Shown piece after piece: positions 10,866-21,060 of a stretch of 64,000 nt of DNA. This stretch comes from Amaurobius ferox. Its lineage: Eukaryota; Arthropoda; Arachnida; Araneae; Amaurobiidae. Below the pieces are notes generated by a model, which was not told the DNA's origin, ran no database searches, and worked only from the letters and a program-made list of their open reading frames with translations. Numbering within the stretch: position 1 is the stretch's first letter; the number at the start of each line of letters is the position of its first letter. Made by a program: the position numbers and the translations under genes. Location of the stretch: positions 14,286,534-14,350,533 of the forward strand of contig OX578145.1 in assembly GCA_951213105.1 (NCBI GenBank). Reading direction: 5' to 3'.

Positions 10866-11172
10866 TAGCAAGTAAGTACTGGATAGACCAGTAGTTAGAG
10901 AACGAGGATTGCACTCGGAGGACTCGAATTGGATTCCTGGTTTTGTCCAAACTATTCCTGTGTTCACATGAAATACGGACAAGTTAAATATAGGGGTCTT
11001 TCAGAGCGGTTGGTGTTGAGGGAAGCACGATACGGTTCTTGTACGGCTCCATTAGGTTTCGGTCTAAATTGGGTGACACTTTTCGGTCGTTTAAACAGAT
11101 ATCTTACACCTTGCGGAAGGTCGGACGGTCTGAGTCGAAGAAAAATAATTATTAACGGTTTAGAAGACAATA
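10866..11172 (+). mobile_element. tRNA-derived SINE, near full length
   Basis: The head is tRNA-like: GACCAGTAGTTAGAGAA stands for a box A region and ACTCGAATTGGATTCCTGG for a decayed box B. The body runs through GGTTTCGGTCTAAATTGGGT to the tail GGTCGGACGGTCTGAGTC. It matches the minus-strand copy at 53049-53343 in both head (GGGGATTGCACT/GAGGATTGCACTC) and tail. Short open frames on both strands are incidental. No target duplication was found. Confidence 0.75.
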
Positions 11173-11325
11173 TTTGAGACCGGGTATTTTGTTTAAATGG
11201 CAGATATTTTGTGCCGATGAAGTAGATGTCGCCTAACGAAGTGACTTTTATTTATTGGTTTTAAACTTTAAATGCTTTCTTAAAATTTAAACAAATTCGA
11301 ATTTAAACTATTTCGTTTTATTATT

Positions 11326-11455
11326 CAATGAGTTATCAGATATGATTTTATTAAACATCGAGTTAAGATTTTATTTAACCGTGACTTCGGATTTTATTAA
11401 ACAGTGAATAAGAATTTCATTCAACAGTGAGTTAGAATTTCATTCCACACATTTT
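11326..11455. repeat. Degenerate minisatellite, about 27-bp units
   Basis: Four to five units of the type CAGTGAGTTAGAATTTTATTAAA with substitutions. No coding value. Confidence 0.6.
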
Positions 11456-11659
11456 TCTGGATCGTTAGGAGATACATTTTAAAGGATTTATTTAAGAAGA
11501 AAATCACGCCATGGTCGTATACACTACATGGCCTTCTGAGGATATTAGAGCTGTTTTAAAGACCGACCGTGTTGGTCTCCGAAGGTGGCTTACATTAAAA
11601 TAACTGCCTTGGTCCTACGTAAAAGTGTGTATAACAACATTCCCTAATTCATAATCAAT

Positions 11660-11697
11660 TTCATTTTCAATTTCAATTTCAATTTCAATTTCATTTT
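11660..11697. repeat. (TTTCAA)n hexanucleotide repeat
   Basis: About five to six units of TTTCAA with one TTTTCAT variant. Confidence 0.85.
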
Positions 11698-11844
11698 TGC
11701 TGAATGTGTCCATTCATCACATAAAATCACGAACATTCACCTTATCCATCACGTCATATATTTTGGAAAATATTTTTAGACGCGTGAAGCTGGGATTTCC
11801 TAAAGTAATTCAAATCATGAATCTTACACAACTTTCTCCATTTA

Positions 11845-11980
11845 CGTAAGTACTGTAATACTCGGATCAAATTACAATATTTGAATATCTTGCAGTAATA
11901 GGGAACTGATTACGTTTATGCAAGCGAAGTAAAATGTAAATGTGTCTTCGGATTACATTCCCATATGCAAACATAGCGCG
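11845..11980 (+). repeat. Dispersed repeat, copy 2 of 2
   Basis: Matches 9660-9800 through TAATACTCGGATCAAATTAC and GCGAAGTAAAATGTAAATG. Same orientation. Confidence 0.7.
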
Positions 11981-12257
11981 TGGTTATCAAATACTGCATT
12001 TCTACCACATGTTCCCATGAACTACTTACACCATAATGTGATGGAGAATGTATAAATAAGTTATAAATTGTGCGAAATATTATTTGAAATTTAGTGCATA
12101 TATATATATATATATATAATAGAGTTTAAATATAAAGTCATCATATGAAACCAGTAAATTTAACAATATAAATGTATTGAAAAAACGGTACAATTAAAAT
12201 TACATCTCCATTTTGCGCTATTGTAGCATATAATTAAAATGAAATTTATAAGGATAT

Positions 12258-12467
12258 ACTAGTATTAAAATAGTGTTATTGAAGAGAAAAAGTAAAGCAT
12301 ATATAACAAACCATTTTTCGTTAACATTTTATTTTTAAATTTAATTGGTGATTTTTCCTGCTTATGACTGACATTTTCTTGAGTTCTTTTTCTGGTTGGT
12401 ATTAGAATAGTTTAGTTTATTATGGATGCTTTACTATTTCTCTTCAATGATATTATTTTAATACATC

Positions 12468-12468
<1 letters not shown>
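12258..12468. repeat. Inverted repeat with arms of about 52 bp
   Basis: TATTAAAATAGTGTTATTGA followed by AGAGAAAAAGTAAAGCAT at 12262-12300 is the reverse complement, with a few mismatches, of 12417-12462. The spacer is about 105 bp. It could be a small foldback element; no target duplication was identified. A (TA)n tract follows directly. Confidence 0.6.

Positions 12469-12469
<1 letters not shown>

Positions 12470-12520
<51 letters not shown>
12470..12520. repeat. (AT)n microsatellite, about 50 bp
   Basis: Pure AT dinucleotide run. Confidence 0.95.
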
Positions 12521-12522
<2 letters not shown>

Positions 12523-12982
12523 TTCTCTTGAACGATAAATCTCTATTTTTTACGTAGCTATCTTATATTTTAAGTTATGATTATATGAGTTATAACTTAT
12601 CTCTAATTATCATTGAAATTTCATATAATATTTTTATTATATATATATATTTCATAGACATTTAACAGGCATTGAATAATATATATGTTTGGTTTTCTGT
12701 TATATATTTAAATCCACAGGTTTTAGTGCATTTCCAGTTTCAAATTTGGTATTATTTTTTTACTTCACTACGTGTAACTTGTTTAGTGCTTTTTAGACCA
12801 GGGGATGTTGAGATATTAATAGAAAGACGCAAAATTAAAACTTTCATAGAACTAGCATTATTTTCCGATTTTTTTCCAAAAATTTATTTGAATAACATTG
12901 CATCATGTTGCTTACCGAAGGAATTTTATCAGATGCATTTATACCGCAAACGATTATTATTCCATATATAAAATGAAAAAAA
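12521..12982. other. No recognised feature
   Basis: AT-rich. A 99-codon open frame at 12672-12971 shows no known motif and has the Phe/Leu/Tyr-rich composition expected of random AT-rich DNA. Confidence 0.35.
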
Positions 12983-13994
12983 AATCTGATGTGGGCAGCA
13001 CATGACTTCACTTATGTAATGCAATGAATTTACTACTTTCACAGTAAAAACAATATGATGTGGGCAACACATGACTTTCCTTATATAATGCAATTAATTT
13101 ACTACTTTTATAGTAAAAAAAAATAGATTTTTTTCATAGTGGATACTTATATTCTTTCCAAGATATTGAATTTTTGACAATTAGTCGCCATTTTCATTGA
13201 TGTAGCTTCATTTTTATCCATTTGGCAAGATTTTCGTTAATTTGGCAACATTTCAAAAAGACTCCAATTTGGAAGAATTTTCGTCTATGAGTCGTCATTT
13301 TCCATGTCGTCATCATCAATGAGTCGCCATTGATTTAGCGTCTTTTTATCCATTTGGCGAGTTTTTCGTTAATTTAGCAACATTTTAAAAAGTCGCCAAG
13401 TTGGCGACATTCCACAAAATTCGTCGCCAAAATCTCGCCAAGCGTTATGGACAAAGAAATAAGTTATTCTTATAACAGCTAAATGACTATTGGCTTTAAA
13501 ATACAAAAGTATTACTCAAAGTATCTTTCCTCATGAATGGAACGAGCTAGATCCACGAGATTGATATCACCAAATTTATCGCATGGCATTACATATGAAA
13601 AGTGAACATGTTTCTCAGCAGTTAATATTCTTTTTAGTTTATGGAAAAATGACGCACATTTCTCAAATAAATTTTTGATAAATTTATTTGAGAAATGTGC
13701 AATATCTCGAGAACGGTTCATGCTAGCGTTCTAAAGTTTATGTTAATCGTTTTCTAACGAAAAAATACATAAGAAATGTCTATTTACGTAACTTTATTAA
13801 AGGTTTTGATTTTTTAATGATTTTTTCAAACTTTCACTCGAGAATTTAGGAGGTTCTGAACATTCGATTACGTTAAAAAACAATAGGCTTCCAGTATTCA
13901 CGGATTGTGATTTTTGTACCAAATTGTATTCGAATCGCTCCATTCGTTCGTGAGATATGGTCTCCACAGGCTCACTGACACACACACGCACGCA

Positions 13995-14049
<55 letters not shown>

Positions 14050-14192
14050 GCACACACACACACACACAGAGACATCACCTCAAAAACATTCGATTAGGGA
14101 TGCTTGAAACGTGCTCTTCCGTCGAAAACTCGAATTCGAATTTTCGATCCCGTCACAATTTCCTTATACATTATGTATATAAGGAAAGTAAT
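12983..14192 (+). mobile_element. (CA)n-bearing element, copy A (Helentron/MITE-like)
   Basis: It begins ATCTGATGTGGGCAGCACAT and ends in a hairpin TTTCCTTATACATTATG-TATATAAGGAAA followed by GTAAT. CTTTCCTTATAT near the 5' end is the inverse of the 3' end. Internal landmarks are the palindrome GTCGCCAAGTTGGCGAC, ATGAATGGAACGAGCTAGAT, AATGTGCAATATCTCGAGAA, a (CA)n tract (about 13980-14068) and GATGCTTGAAACGTGCTCT. The first 60 bp are duplicated in tandem (12983-13042 and 13053-13112), which may be one element abutting another. Subterminal inverted repeats, an internal microsatellite and a 3' hairpin recall non-autonomous Helentrons, but a MITE origin is equally possible. No protein is encoded. 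Confidence 0.75.
13979..14068. repeat. (CA)n microsatellite inside copy A
   Basis: CA run with a few CACG interruptions. Three of the four long copies of this element carry a (CA)n run at this place (the minus-strand copy has a short TG-rich stretch), so the microsatellite is part of the element. Confidence 0.95.
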
Positions 14193-15479
14193 AATGAAAT
14201 TGCTATCGATTGTTAAGCAATTATAGAGGTTGAATTTCTGAATATAACCATAGTATATATGAAATTAAAAATATGTTTGGAATGCAAGAGTATTAATATT
14301 TTATAAGAGTGTTTTAATAAATATGGTAACACAGCCAGTCACACACGGGCCATTTTTGTTGATTGCATAATTTTGCGGATTTTAAAGATAAATTTTCAAT
14401 TTTAGGAATATATATACTAGTATAGGATAACGACTGCGCCTTTTCATACATCGAATGTATCATTTTAATTAATCCGCACTTAAAATACCTGACAATGCTG
14501 GGTAATTTTTTTAGTAGTAAATGATATTAAATATCTGAATTGGGTTTTGTGTGTTAAAAATACTATGGCTCTCTCTTGTAACTAAATATGGAATGTAAAT
14601 AAATATCGATATTTCTGTCACCGTTTTTACCTCAGTACCTCTATTTTGAGAATGTACGCAATCAGTTTATTTACAGTTCCGGTGGCATTGAGATCACATA
14701 TGGAGCTTTGATATTTCATAGAGGATATTGACAGTGAGATAAAATGTGGCGAAATTTAGTGTACAAAAGATACATTTCAGGATCTCTTCTACAAGGCACT
14801 TTTTAGGATCAGATTTAGGACTAGCACAGGGACTGAAATATCGGAATTTCTCGCCCCGGCTGTTTCCCAGACGACGGAGGGGGTTGGAATAGGAGAACGA
14901 ATTGCTTGGAGGTTAACGAATAGGACACCAGGCGCACTGACTAATCAGTGGCCAGATTTCACAGTGTAAAATTGAGCCCCTCTCAACATGGTCCGAAGAA
15001 TTTTCTTCAAGGATTACTTACTGGCAAAATTCAGTGAAGTATGGTTGAGTCTGTGCTTAATTGTTCAGAAGAAGGACAAAAATCTCCAATGCGATAAATG
15101 TGAAATCGCCCATTCAGTAAGTACCCTTTGTGGATGAAAAGGTTAGTGTTCACAGTGCACTAAGCATACCAAAAGTACTCCACATACTAAGTCTCTTACT
15201 CTTATATCTCTCTGTTAATTTTTTGCAAATACTTTTTGTCTTACCATTTTAACGAACAGCTAAGTAGAGAGTAAATGCCTCAGTTCTTGTAACCATTAAG
15301 ATTTAGCATGCAAAAATAGTTGTCTCAGTTGAAAATTGACCTAGATAGAATCCCCCTCGAGGTCGACTTTCAGCCTTTTACGTCTTCCGTGCGGACTTTG
15401 TGACAGTTCTGACAAAATGTACCCCCCCCCCCATTTTTATACTCTCCGAAAGAAACATAAAAATTTCTGCTCTATTAGG
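14193..15479. other. No recognised feature
   Basis: About 1.3 kb of mostly AT-rich sequence, with a slightly GC-richer patch at 14780-15060. I see no coding, RNA or repeat signal in it. Confidence 0.35.
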
Positions 15480-15640
15480 TTCAGTCTAATGGTCGATGCT
15501 AAAAGTGTACACGGATTCAGCATTTTTAGCCACCGGAATACTGATTGGGTGGCTGGAAATATATTAAGTAACATATTCTCCACCCCACAGAGGGTATGGA
15601 AAATCGTTATGTTCTGTCCGGTGATAGATACTGTAAGTGT

Positions 15641-15741
15641 TGTTGTTGAGACCCAGACCGTCCGACCTACCAGAAAGGTGTAAGGTAACCGTATGGACGG
15701 GCGGGAAGTGCCACCCAATTTAGACAGGAACCCAGTGGGGG
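15641..15741 (-). mobile_element. Truncated SINE copy, 101 bp, with 15-bp TSD
   Basis: On the minus strand it reads GGGTTCCTGTCTAAATTGGG in the body and ends GGTCGGACGGTCTGGGTCTC followed by an AACAACA tail, the 3' end of the family represented at 10866-11172. The 15-bp direct repeat AGATACTGTAAGTGT flanks it at 15626-15640 and 15742-15756, which marks target-primed retrotransposition. Confidence 0.88.
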
Positions 15742-16013
15742 AGATACTGTAAGTGTGCAAAGATTCAGTCTTCTAGGTGGCTTTTAGTTAAAGATCCATT
15801 TTCTCCGACCCCGTGGGTTAAATCTAAAATCCGCCTACGTTATATTCTGTCCTATAATTGGCACTAAAATTGTGGAAAAAGTCAATCTTCTAAGTCATTA
15901 TTGGATTTTTGTTGAGTCTGAAATGATTTTACAGTTCCCTTGATTTTCTTGGTCCATGTAGTTTAAATCGAAAATCCGGCTTTGATCTGTACTTTCGTCC
16001 ATGCTATAAGTGT

Positions 16014-16072
16014 TGAAGACCCAGATCGTCCGACTCGTCCGAGAATTTGAGCAACCATTTGGACGGCCGGGA
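16014..16072 (-). mobile_element. Truncated SINE tail, 59 bp, with 15-bp TSD
   Basis: On the minus strand it starts TCCCGGCCGTCC and ends GGACGATCTGGGTCTTCA. The 15-bp repeat CCATGCTATAAGTGT flanks it perfectly (15999-16013 and 16073-16087). The two ends GGCCGTCC and GGACGATC can pair into a stem. Confidence 0.88.
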
Positions 16073-16115
16073 CCATGCTATAAGTGTGCAAAGATTCAAC
16101 ATTCTGGGTCACCAG

Positions 16116-16589
16116 GAAGATGGTGGAGGATCTGGGGAAGCAAAAACACATTAAACAATTTTATATATAGTGATCTGAAAGGACTATCAAATATTTTGAA
16201 ATACTAGACTATAACTACACAAAACAATTTTAGAGTCGTTCCGGCACAGACGGAAATTATTATATTCGCATTCTCAGGAACATTCCCATCCACACTAGTC
16301 TTTTAAATATTCCATGTCACAAGAATATTTTTCTGAAAATTTGCTTTCAATCGATACGTTTCTTTTTGAACTGCACACAGCCTGATCGATTTCTAGCTGA
16401 CGCCGTTGAAAGGTGAAATTCGGTGACATTTGAAATTGACTCAACTTGAAATCTGAAGCGGGCACGACGATGTTGAAAATGAAGATATGCATTATTTTAT
16501 TAACAGTATAATTCTTGTTAATACAGTATATATCTTGTAAAGAAGATTAAAATTCATAATATGCGGTGTACTTTATTTAGAGTCATGGG
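16116..16589. other. No recognised feature
   Basis: No gene or repeat signal that I can support. Open frames here are short and lack motifs. Confidence 0.35.
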
Positions 16590-16728
16590 GTTTAAGAAGG
16601 AGATAAAACTTCTATGGATGAAATGCTTAAAAATGCCATACTGCTTTGAGAATTATATCTAGGTGTCGTTAGTGTTAGTAAAGTAGCTGATATTGTTAGT
16701 TGATATAACAGAAAGGCGTAGTATTTAG

Positions 16729-17828
16729 TAGGATGGGCCGAAAAAAAAATTTTTTTTGAAACGCTATATTGCGGAAAACATGCATCTAGGGTAGATAAGT
16801 GAAATGCAAAAAAGTTTACATCTGGCTGTACAGTATGCTGGCGGTAGCGCATCGACCCTGAACTTTGACTGAAGTACTTTACAAATGGACCCGAACATGT
16901 ATTTGAAGTTATAGAATCGTCCAGATTCCTGCCAGAAAACTTGCTAAAAATCATTGACCCAGTAATTGAGAGAAACGCATTTTTGGCCCATCCAGAAAGC
17001 TTGCTATTGAGTATGATAGTAAATAAAAGGGATCATATAAGAAAGTTAGGTTTCAGAAGAATTATAAAGGCTAGATACTTAGCTTCTGAAAGAAAGTCAA
17101 TCAGGAGTATCCAACCACCCAAATTCAATTTCCTAGCTACAGACCACATCGAAATAGTTCACTGGAACACTACTACACTTTCACCCCCACCTTTGCTGCA
17201 AAGATTCACCGATCAAGATATTTGGTCTAAGGTCCAATCAGGTGGAACAGCGGCTGAGTGGAACTTTGGCAAATTCCCATGTCACACCCATGCAGTTGAA
17301 CGATGCGTTAGGCTGCTAACCGAGGCGTCACAAAAAGTCGTCGGTTCCAATTCCAGAGATGGATTTATAAGAACTACACTGCTTTCAAGATCTTCAATGC
17401 CAAGTTTTTCAAATTAACAAAAGAAACTAAAGACAAGTAAAGAAGTATATTTCATTACAAACTGACTTTACACCTAATCAGTAAAAACTTTTTGTTTCAA
17501 TGGAAATTTGTCAATTTTTGTAAAAAAATGTATTTTTTAAGTGTAATACGCTACTAATGATTTATAAAATACATTCTGTTTTGTATTTATTTATCTTTCC
17601 CATACTTTGTTCTACTAAAATATGTCTATAGCTACTTATTATAGAAGTTATTCGATTTTTTTCCATTTATTAGAAAAATTATGAAAATCGTATATTTTTA
17701 GGGTCGATGCCATACTACCGCCATATGTAAACAGTTTTTTTTTTTTTTTAATTTCACTTATCTACCCTAGATGCAAGTTTTCCGCAATATAGCGTTTCAA
17801 AAAAAATTTTTTTTTTCGGCCCACCCTA
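16729..17828 (+). mobile_element. DNA transposon, 1,100 bp, long TIRs, 8-bp TSD GTATTTAG
   Basis: The left end TAGGATGGGCCG and the right end CGGCCCACCCTA open inverted repeats of about 130 bp (16729-16859 and 17700-17828). They share GAAACGCTATATTGCGGAAA, CATCTAGGGTAGATAAGTGA, TGTTTACAT-TGG, GCGGTAG and CATCGACCCT. GTATTTAG is duplicated directly outside (16721-16728 and 17829-17836). The paralogous repeat at 1565-2070 holds this octamer once and no insert, so the boundaries are firm. An 8-bp duplication occurs in hAT, P, Merlin and some MuDR-like elements, but the approximately 130-bp TIR and the encoded remnant do not let me choose. Confidence 0.93.
16869..17417 (+). pseudogene. C-terminal remnant of an unassigned transposase-like protein
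   Basis: The frame is open for about 183 codons with no ATG at its upstream limit. It reads FTNGPEHVFEVIESSRFLPE, then IERNAFLAHPESLLLSM, HIRKLGFRRIIKAR, a Pro-rich stretch, GGTAAEWNFGKFPCHTHAVE, RCVRLLTEAS and a final RDGFIRTTLLSRSSMPSF. The block FPCHTxAVERCVxxxTEAS with RDGFIR looks like the conserved C-terminus of a multicopy arthropod protein. I cannot name its family with certainty. No catalytic DDE triad is visible and the start is missing, so this is an internally deleted, non-autonomous element. Codon use is less AT-biased than its surroundings. Confidence 0.65.
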
Positions 17829-18865
17829 GTATTTAGTATATGTATTTTTGATTATTTTTTAAATAATGGTTCCCTAATTATGAATGTAATTAACCAGTAT
17901 TTTTTCATAGTTTTAGGATAGAGTACAGAATATAGGGAGATAAAAATAAATTGAAAGATAAAATAATTTTGAATATGTAGGAGTATTCTTTATTGATTCA
18001 GTTCTACTTTACATTACGTTAATAGTTTATTTTTACAAAATTGACAGTTAAAATAAATATTTTAGTACTTTTACTATATAAATGCATACAATACAGAGCT
18101 ACTTATCTTATACCAGCGCCACCTGAAGGATTGTGACAAACGATATTGGCATTTTCTTAATATGCAGGTTTAACTCCTTACTTTTCCCTCCATGTTTAGA
18201 GTCTTCATTTTTTAAATATAAATACCTTGATTTATCTGTCTATCATCTATCTCTGGGTAAGGCTTCTACAAAATGTTACCAAACGTGTTTCAATCACTGA
18301 TAAACATTTCATGAACTCTGAAGTTTTACGAGAGTAGGACATCAGATACTGAAAGTGAGTCCATGATGTGGGAGACCCGTTCCCAAAATGCAATGGCCAT
18401 GGAGGTAACAGTGAGGAGTTAAAATTTTATATTAAGAAACAGCTAATATCGTTTGAGACAATCATTTCGGTGTCCTTGGTATAAAATGTGTAGTCCTGCA
18501 CTGTATGCATTTCTATGGCAAAAGGTCTAAAATATTTATTTAAACTGCCATTTTTGTAAGAATAAACTATTAACGCAATGTAAAGTAGAACTGAAACAAT
18601 AAAAAATATTCCTACGTATTCAAAATTATTTTGCGTTTAAATTTACTTTTATCTCCATATATTCTGTGCTCTATTCTACAACTATGAAAAAATACTGGTT
18701 AATTATACTCATAATTAGGGAGCACTAAATTTAAAAATAATTAAAATACATATATTGAATAATTACTACGCCTTTCTCTTGTGTCAACTAATTGCATTAA
18801 GACATTTTCAAGGGTTTCATCCATATGAATTTTATCTCCTCCTTTCTATCTCCATGACAATGACT

Positions 18866-19300
18866 AAACTTCTTTCACAGTAAAAAATCGCAAGGAAACC
18901 ATGGAGCTTTATGAGCGTATGCCATCAGATACTGAAAGTGAGGCCACGTCTTTTATTTTTTATCATTTTAAAAAACTGTATTTGAGATATACAACTCAGC
19001 TTTGTAAACAAACTCAACAAAAGTTGGAAACTTTTTTGCGTGTTTTTTGTTTATTACTTATAGGGCAGAATGCCCGCGGGTATTATTAATATATTTATAA
19101 ATAGCAGTATTTTGGAGTTTTATACATTGATTGACCTCAGATAGTGAAAACGAAGTCAGGTATAGGACTCGTTTTTAGCTTATTTACAGGAATGGAGACT
19201 TCTGGAGCTTTACGTTGCATATGACACCACGTACTAAAATCGAAGCTGGGCATTGGACTCGTTTTTAATTTATTTACAGCAATGGATATTACAATACGTC
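18866..19300. repeat. Degenerate modules of TGGAGCTTTACG...CAGATACTGAAAGTGA
   Basis: The motif recurs near 18310 (in the foldback spacer), 18900, 19125 and 19200. The block GGACTCGTTTTTA-CTTATTTACAG with AATGGA occurs twice 90 bp apart (19165 and 19255). Confidence 0.5.
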
Positions 19301-19982
19301 ATTTTGTGTTGTAACTACACAGAGAGTGATTGAGTATTGTCTATCATTACAGCAAGATATCCATTGAATAAACCCTTTATATAAATTACTTACAGGACAA
19401 ATACCCGTGGTCCCTAGTTATAACAATGAAAACGAAAAGGAAATACGATAATTCTCACCTGCTTATATCAAACACACAGATAAAAGATGGATTTCATTAG
19501 CTTTGCGATGACATAAAGGATACGTTTGGAAGATTCTCAACGCTAGTATATTGTTGAGAGGCTTGGGAAAGGACATTCCACTAAGAAAGTTGAACATTTG
19601 TTTTCAATGGATCATTTGATCATTTTTCATTTATAGACACAATTCCAAACAAGTCAGCCAGTTATCCGAACACCCGTTCCAGGTCAACGTACGGATACAA
19701 CATCCTTTGATTATTAGTGCATCGTATTACTGCCCAAACTCGACCGTCAAGCGATTTCACCACCGTTCCGAACAATGGCTACCACAGTGATAGGGAAATC
19801 GATATAGGCCAGTTCTGATATAGGCGAAGGCTACATGACAAAGAACTCTATGACGGGGCATTATGAGTCTGTGTCCCTTTGAGCGTTAAGAATAGGTAGA
19901 CGAGGAGAAATATAGGGACGTCATCACCATGCGACTTGAACAGAAGCGCAATGAACAAATGCACTCTTCACGGATAAGATAG
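19301..19982. other. No recognised gene; possibly degraded retroelement interior
   Basis: GC content rises at 19650-19980 just upstream of the solo LTR. It could be remnant interior of that element, but no protein motif survives. Confidence 0.3.
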
Positions 19983-20515
19983 TGTTCCGAATACGCAATA
20001 TTTTCTTTGGCGTCTCCTCTTTCGTCAGGCCAGCGAAGAAACTACAGTGCATGACGTCAGCATGCTGTGAGGATGACGTGGCCCAAAGGTTGTCAGGATT
20101 TCCAGTTAGAAATATAGTTTCCAGATTTGGCGATTAATTATCAATTTGGCGACTTGCGGAATGTTCCAGAAACTTATCGATAGAACGATTATTCTTTGCG
20201 ATATAGAGATTTCCAGAAGTTTCTATGGAGAGACTATAAAAAAACTCACCTATCCGTTGCAGGAAGTTGACGAATGGGCGTGACATTAAACTGTGATTTT
20301 TGTCAATGTTTTGAGAATAGTAGTTGCTTACTTTCGTCAACAGTCTATGAATAATATCGCTTATTCTATGAAATTAGAGGATCATTTAAGTATTGCTTGA
20401 TTGTATATTGTTCCTGCTTACTTGTGCTTGTGAATAAACGTAAGTTAACCAGGAACTTGGACTCGTTTTGGTATCTGCTTGCACACCCACGATTCCTGAG
20501 GGTACGTTCGTAATA
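19983..20515 (+). repeat. Solo LTR, family 2, with two perfect heat-shock elements
   Basis: Homologous to 8362-8906 over its full length. Promoter-like features are two perfect three-pentamer heat-shock elements (20158-20177 and 20210-20224), then ACTATAAAA (TATA box near 20233). CTTGTGCTTGTGAATAAACG at about 20420-20440 gives a polyadenylation signal. It ends near GTACGTTCGTAATA. No partner LTR or interior was found. Boundaries are approximate. Confidence 0.65.
20158..20224. promoter_or_regulatory. Two heat-shock elements upstream of a TATA box in a solo LTR
   Basis: Site 1 reads GAAtgTTCcaGAAacTTa (three perfect pentamers and one imperfect). Site 2 reads TTCcaGAAgtTTC (three perfect). Site 2 ends about 10 bp before ACTATAAAA. 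In the homologous LTR at 8.5 kb, site 1 is GAAtcTTCggTAA and site 2 is TTCgaGAAgtTTt, both degraded. Confidence 0.6.
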
Positions 20516-20599
20516 ATGCGATTTATCTTAGATGCAGCCAATAAACGTGAAAAGGCCTAGAGAGAACGAAAAACACGAAGTTAACCCAATAACAGTATC

Positions 20600-21042
20600 G
20601 AAGCCTCGCCTTTAGCAACGCTGGTGTAATGTTATGGATTGGATATTCTTTGGGATATGGCATCGACTTACACGTGTTCACAGGAGTGCTGTGACGGCGG
20701 TAAGGTATCAAGGTCAAGGCTTTGCACCCTTTGTGAGCCTCTGTGCTGCATTAGTGGGTTCAGATTATCTTTTGGGTAACTCTAACACTTAGAGCAAGAC
20801 TAGTAGACAAGTGGGTTGAGAACGAAGGTATTACTTGTATGCAGTGGCCAGCGTAATCGCCTGACCTTAATCCAGTAAAAAATCTTTGGAAAGTTATTGG
20901 AAGAGATGTCTATGTCCGTCTTCTTCTTACTACTACTGTCCAAGAGCTGAAAACTGCCTTGTTACAGGAATGGCAGTTATTGCTTTCTGCTGCGTTGGAT
21001 CATCTGATTGAAGGAATGAAACACCGATGCCAAGTCAGTGGA
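20600..21042 (+). pseudogene. Tc1-like transposase fragment, C-terminal half
   Basis: Across several frames it reads NAGVML..GY, VTAVRYQGQGFAPFVSLCAA, then WVENEGITCMQWPA, a stop, SPDLNPVKNLWKVIGRDV, TTVQELKTALLQEW and HLIEGMKHRCQ. This is the C-terminal half of a Tc1-type DDE transposase, which cuts and pastes DNA at TA sites. Stops and frameshifts make it inactive. The second catalytic Asp region is not preserved, and the last catalytic residue (normally PIENLW) is Lys (PVKNLW). Inverted repeats were not found. Confidence 0.85.
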
Positions 21043-21060
21043 TATTACAGCCGGTTTAGT

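Larger units (their letters stand above)
15480..16115. repeat. Degenerate satellite-like tandem units (about 117-141 bp) hosting two SINE tails
   Basis: Four diverged units show the order ATGCTATAAGTGTGCAAAGATTCA, TTCTAGGTGGC, CCCCACAGGGTTAAATC, AAAATC-GC and TTATGTTCTGTCC-ATGATAGA. Unit junctions are near 15494, 15627, 15860 and 16001 once the insertions are ignored. Two short SINE tails (15641-15741 and 16014-16072) sit at the homologous position of two different units. Confidence 0.6.
16590..18865. repeat. Large inverted repeat (foldback-like), left arm carrying a nested transposon
   Basis: The left arm, 16590-18185 minus the nested 1,108 bp, is about 480 bp. It is the reverse complement of the right arm 18420-18865, with a spacer of about 235 bp. 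Matching landmarks are GAGATAAAACTT/AATTTTATCTCC, AACCAGTATTTTTTCATAGTT against AACTATGAAAAAATACTGGTT, GTTCTACTTTACATT against AATGTAAAGTAGAAC, and TTTAACTCC against GGAGTTAAA. The same sequence occurs once as a single arm at 1565-2070. It may be a foldback element or two head-to-head insertions. Confidence 0.75.
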
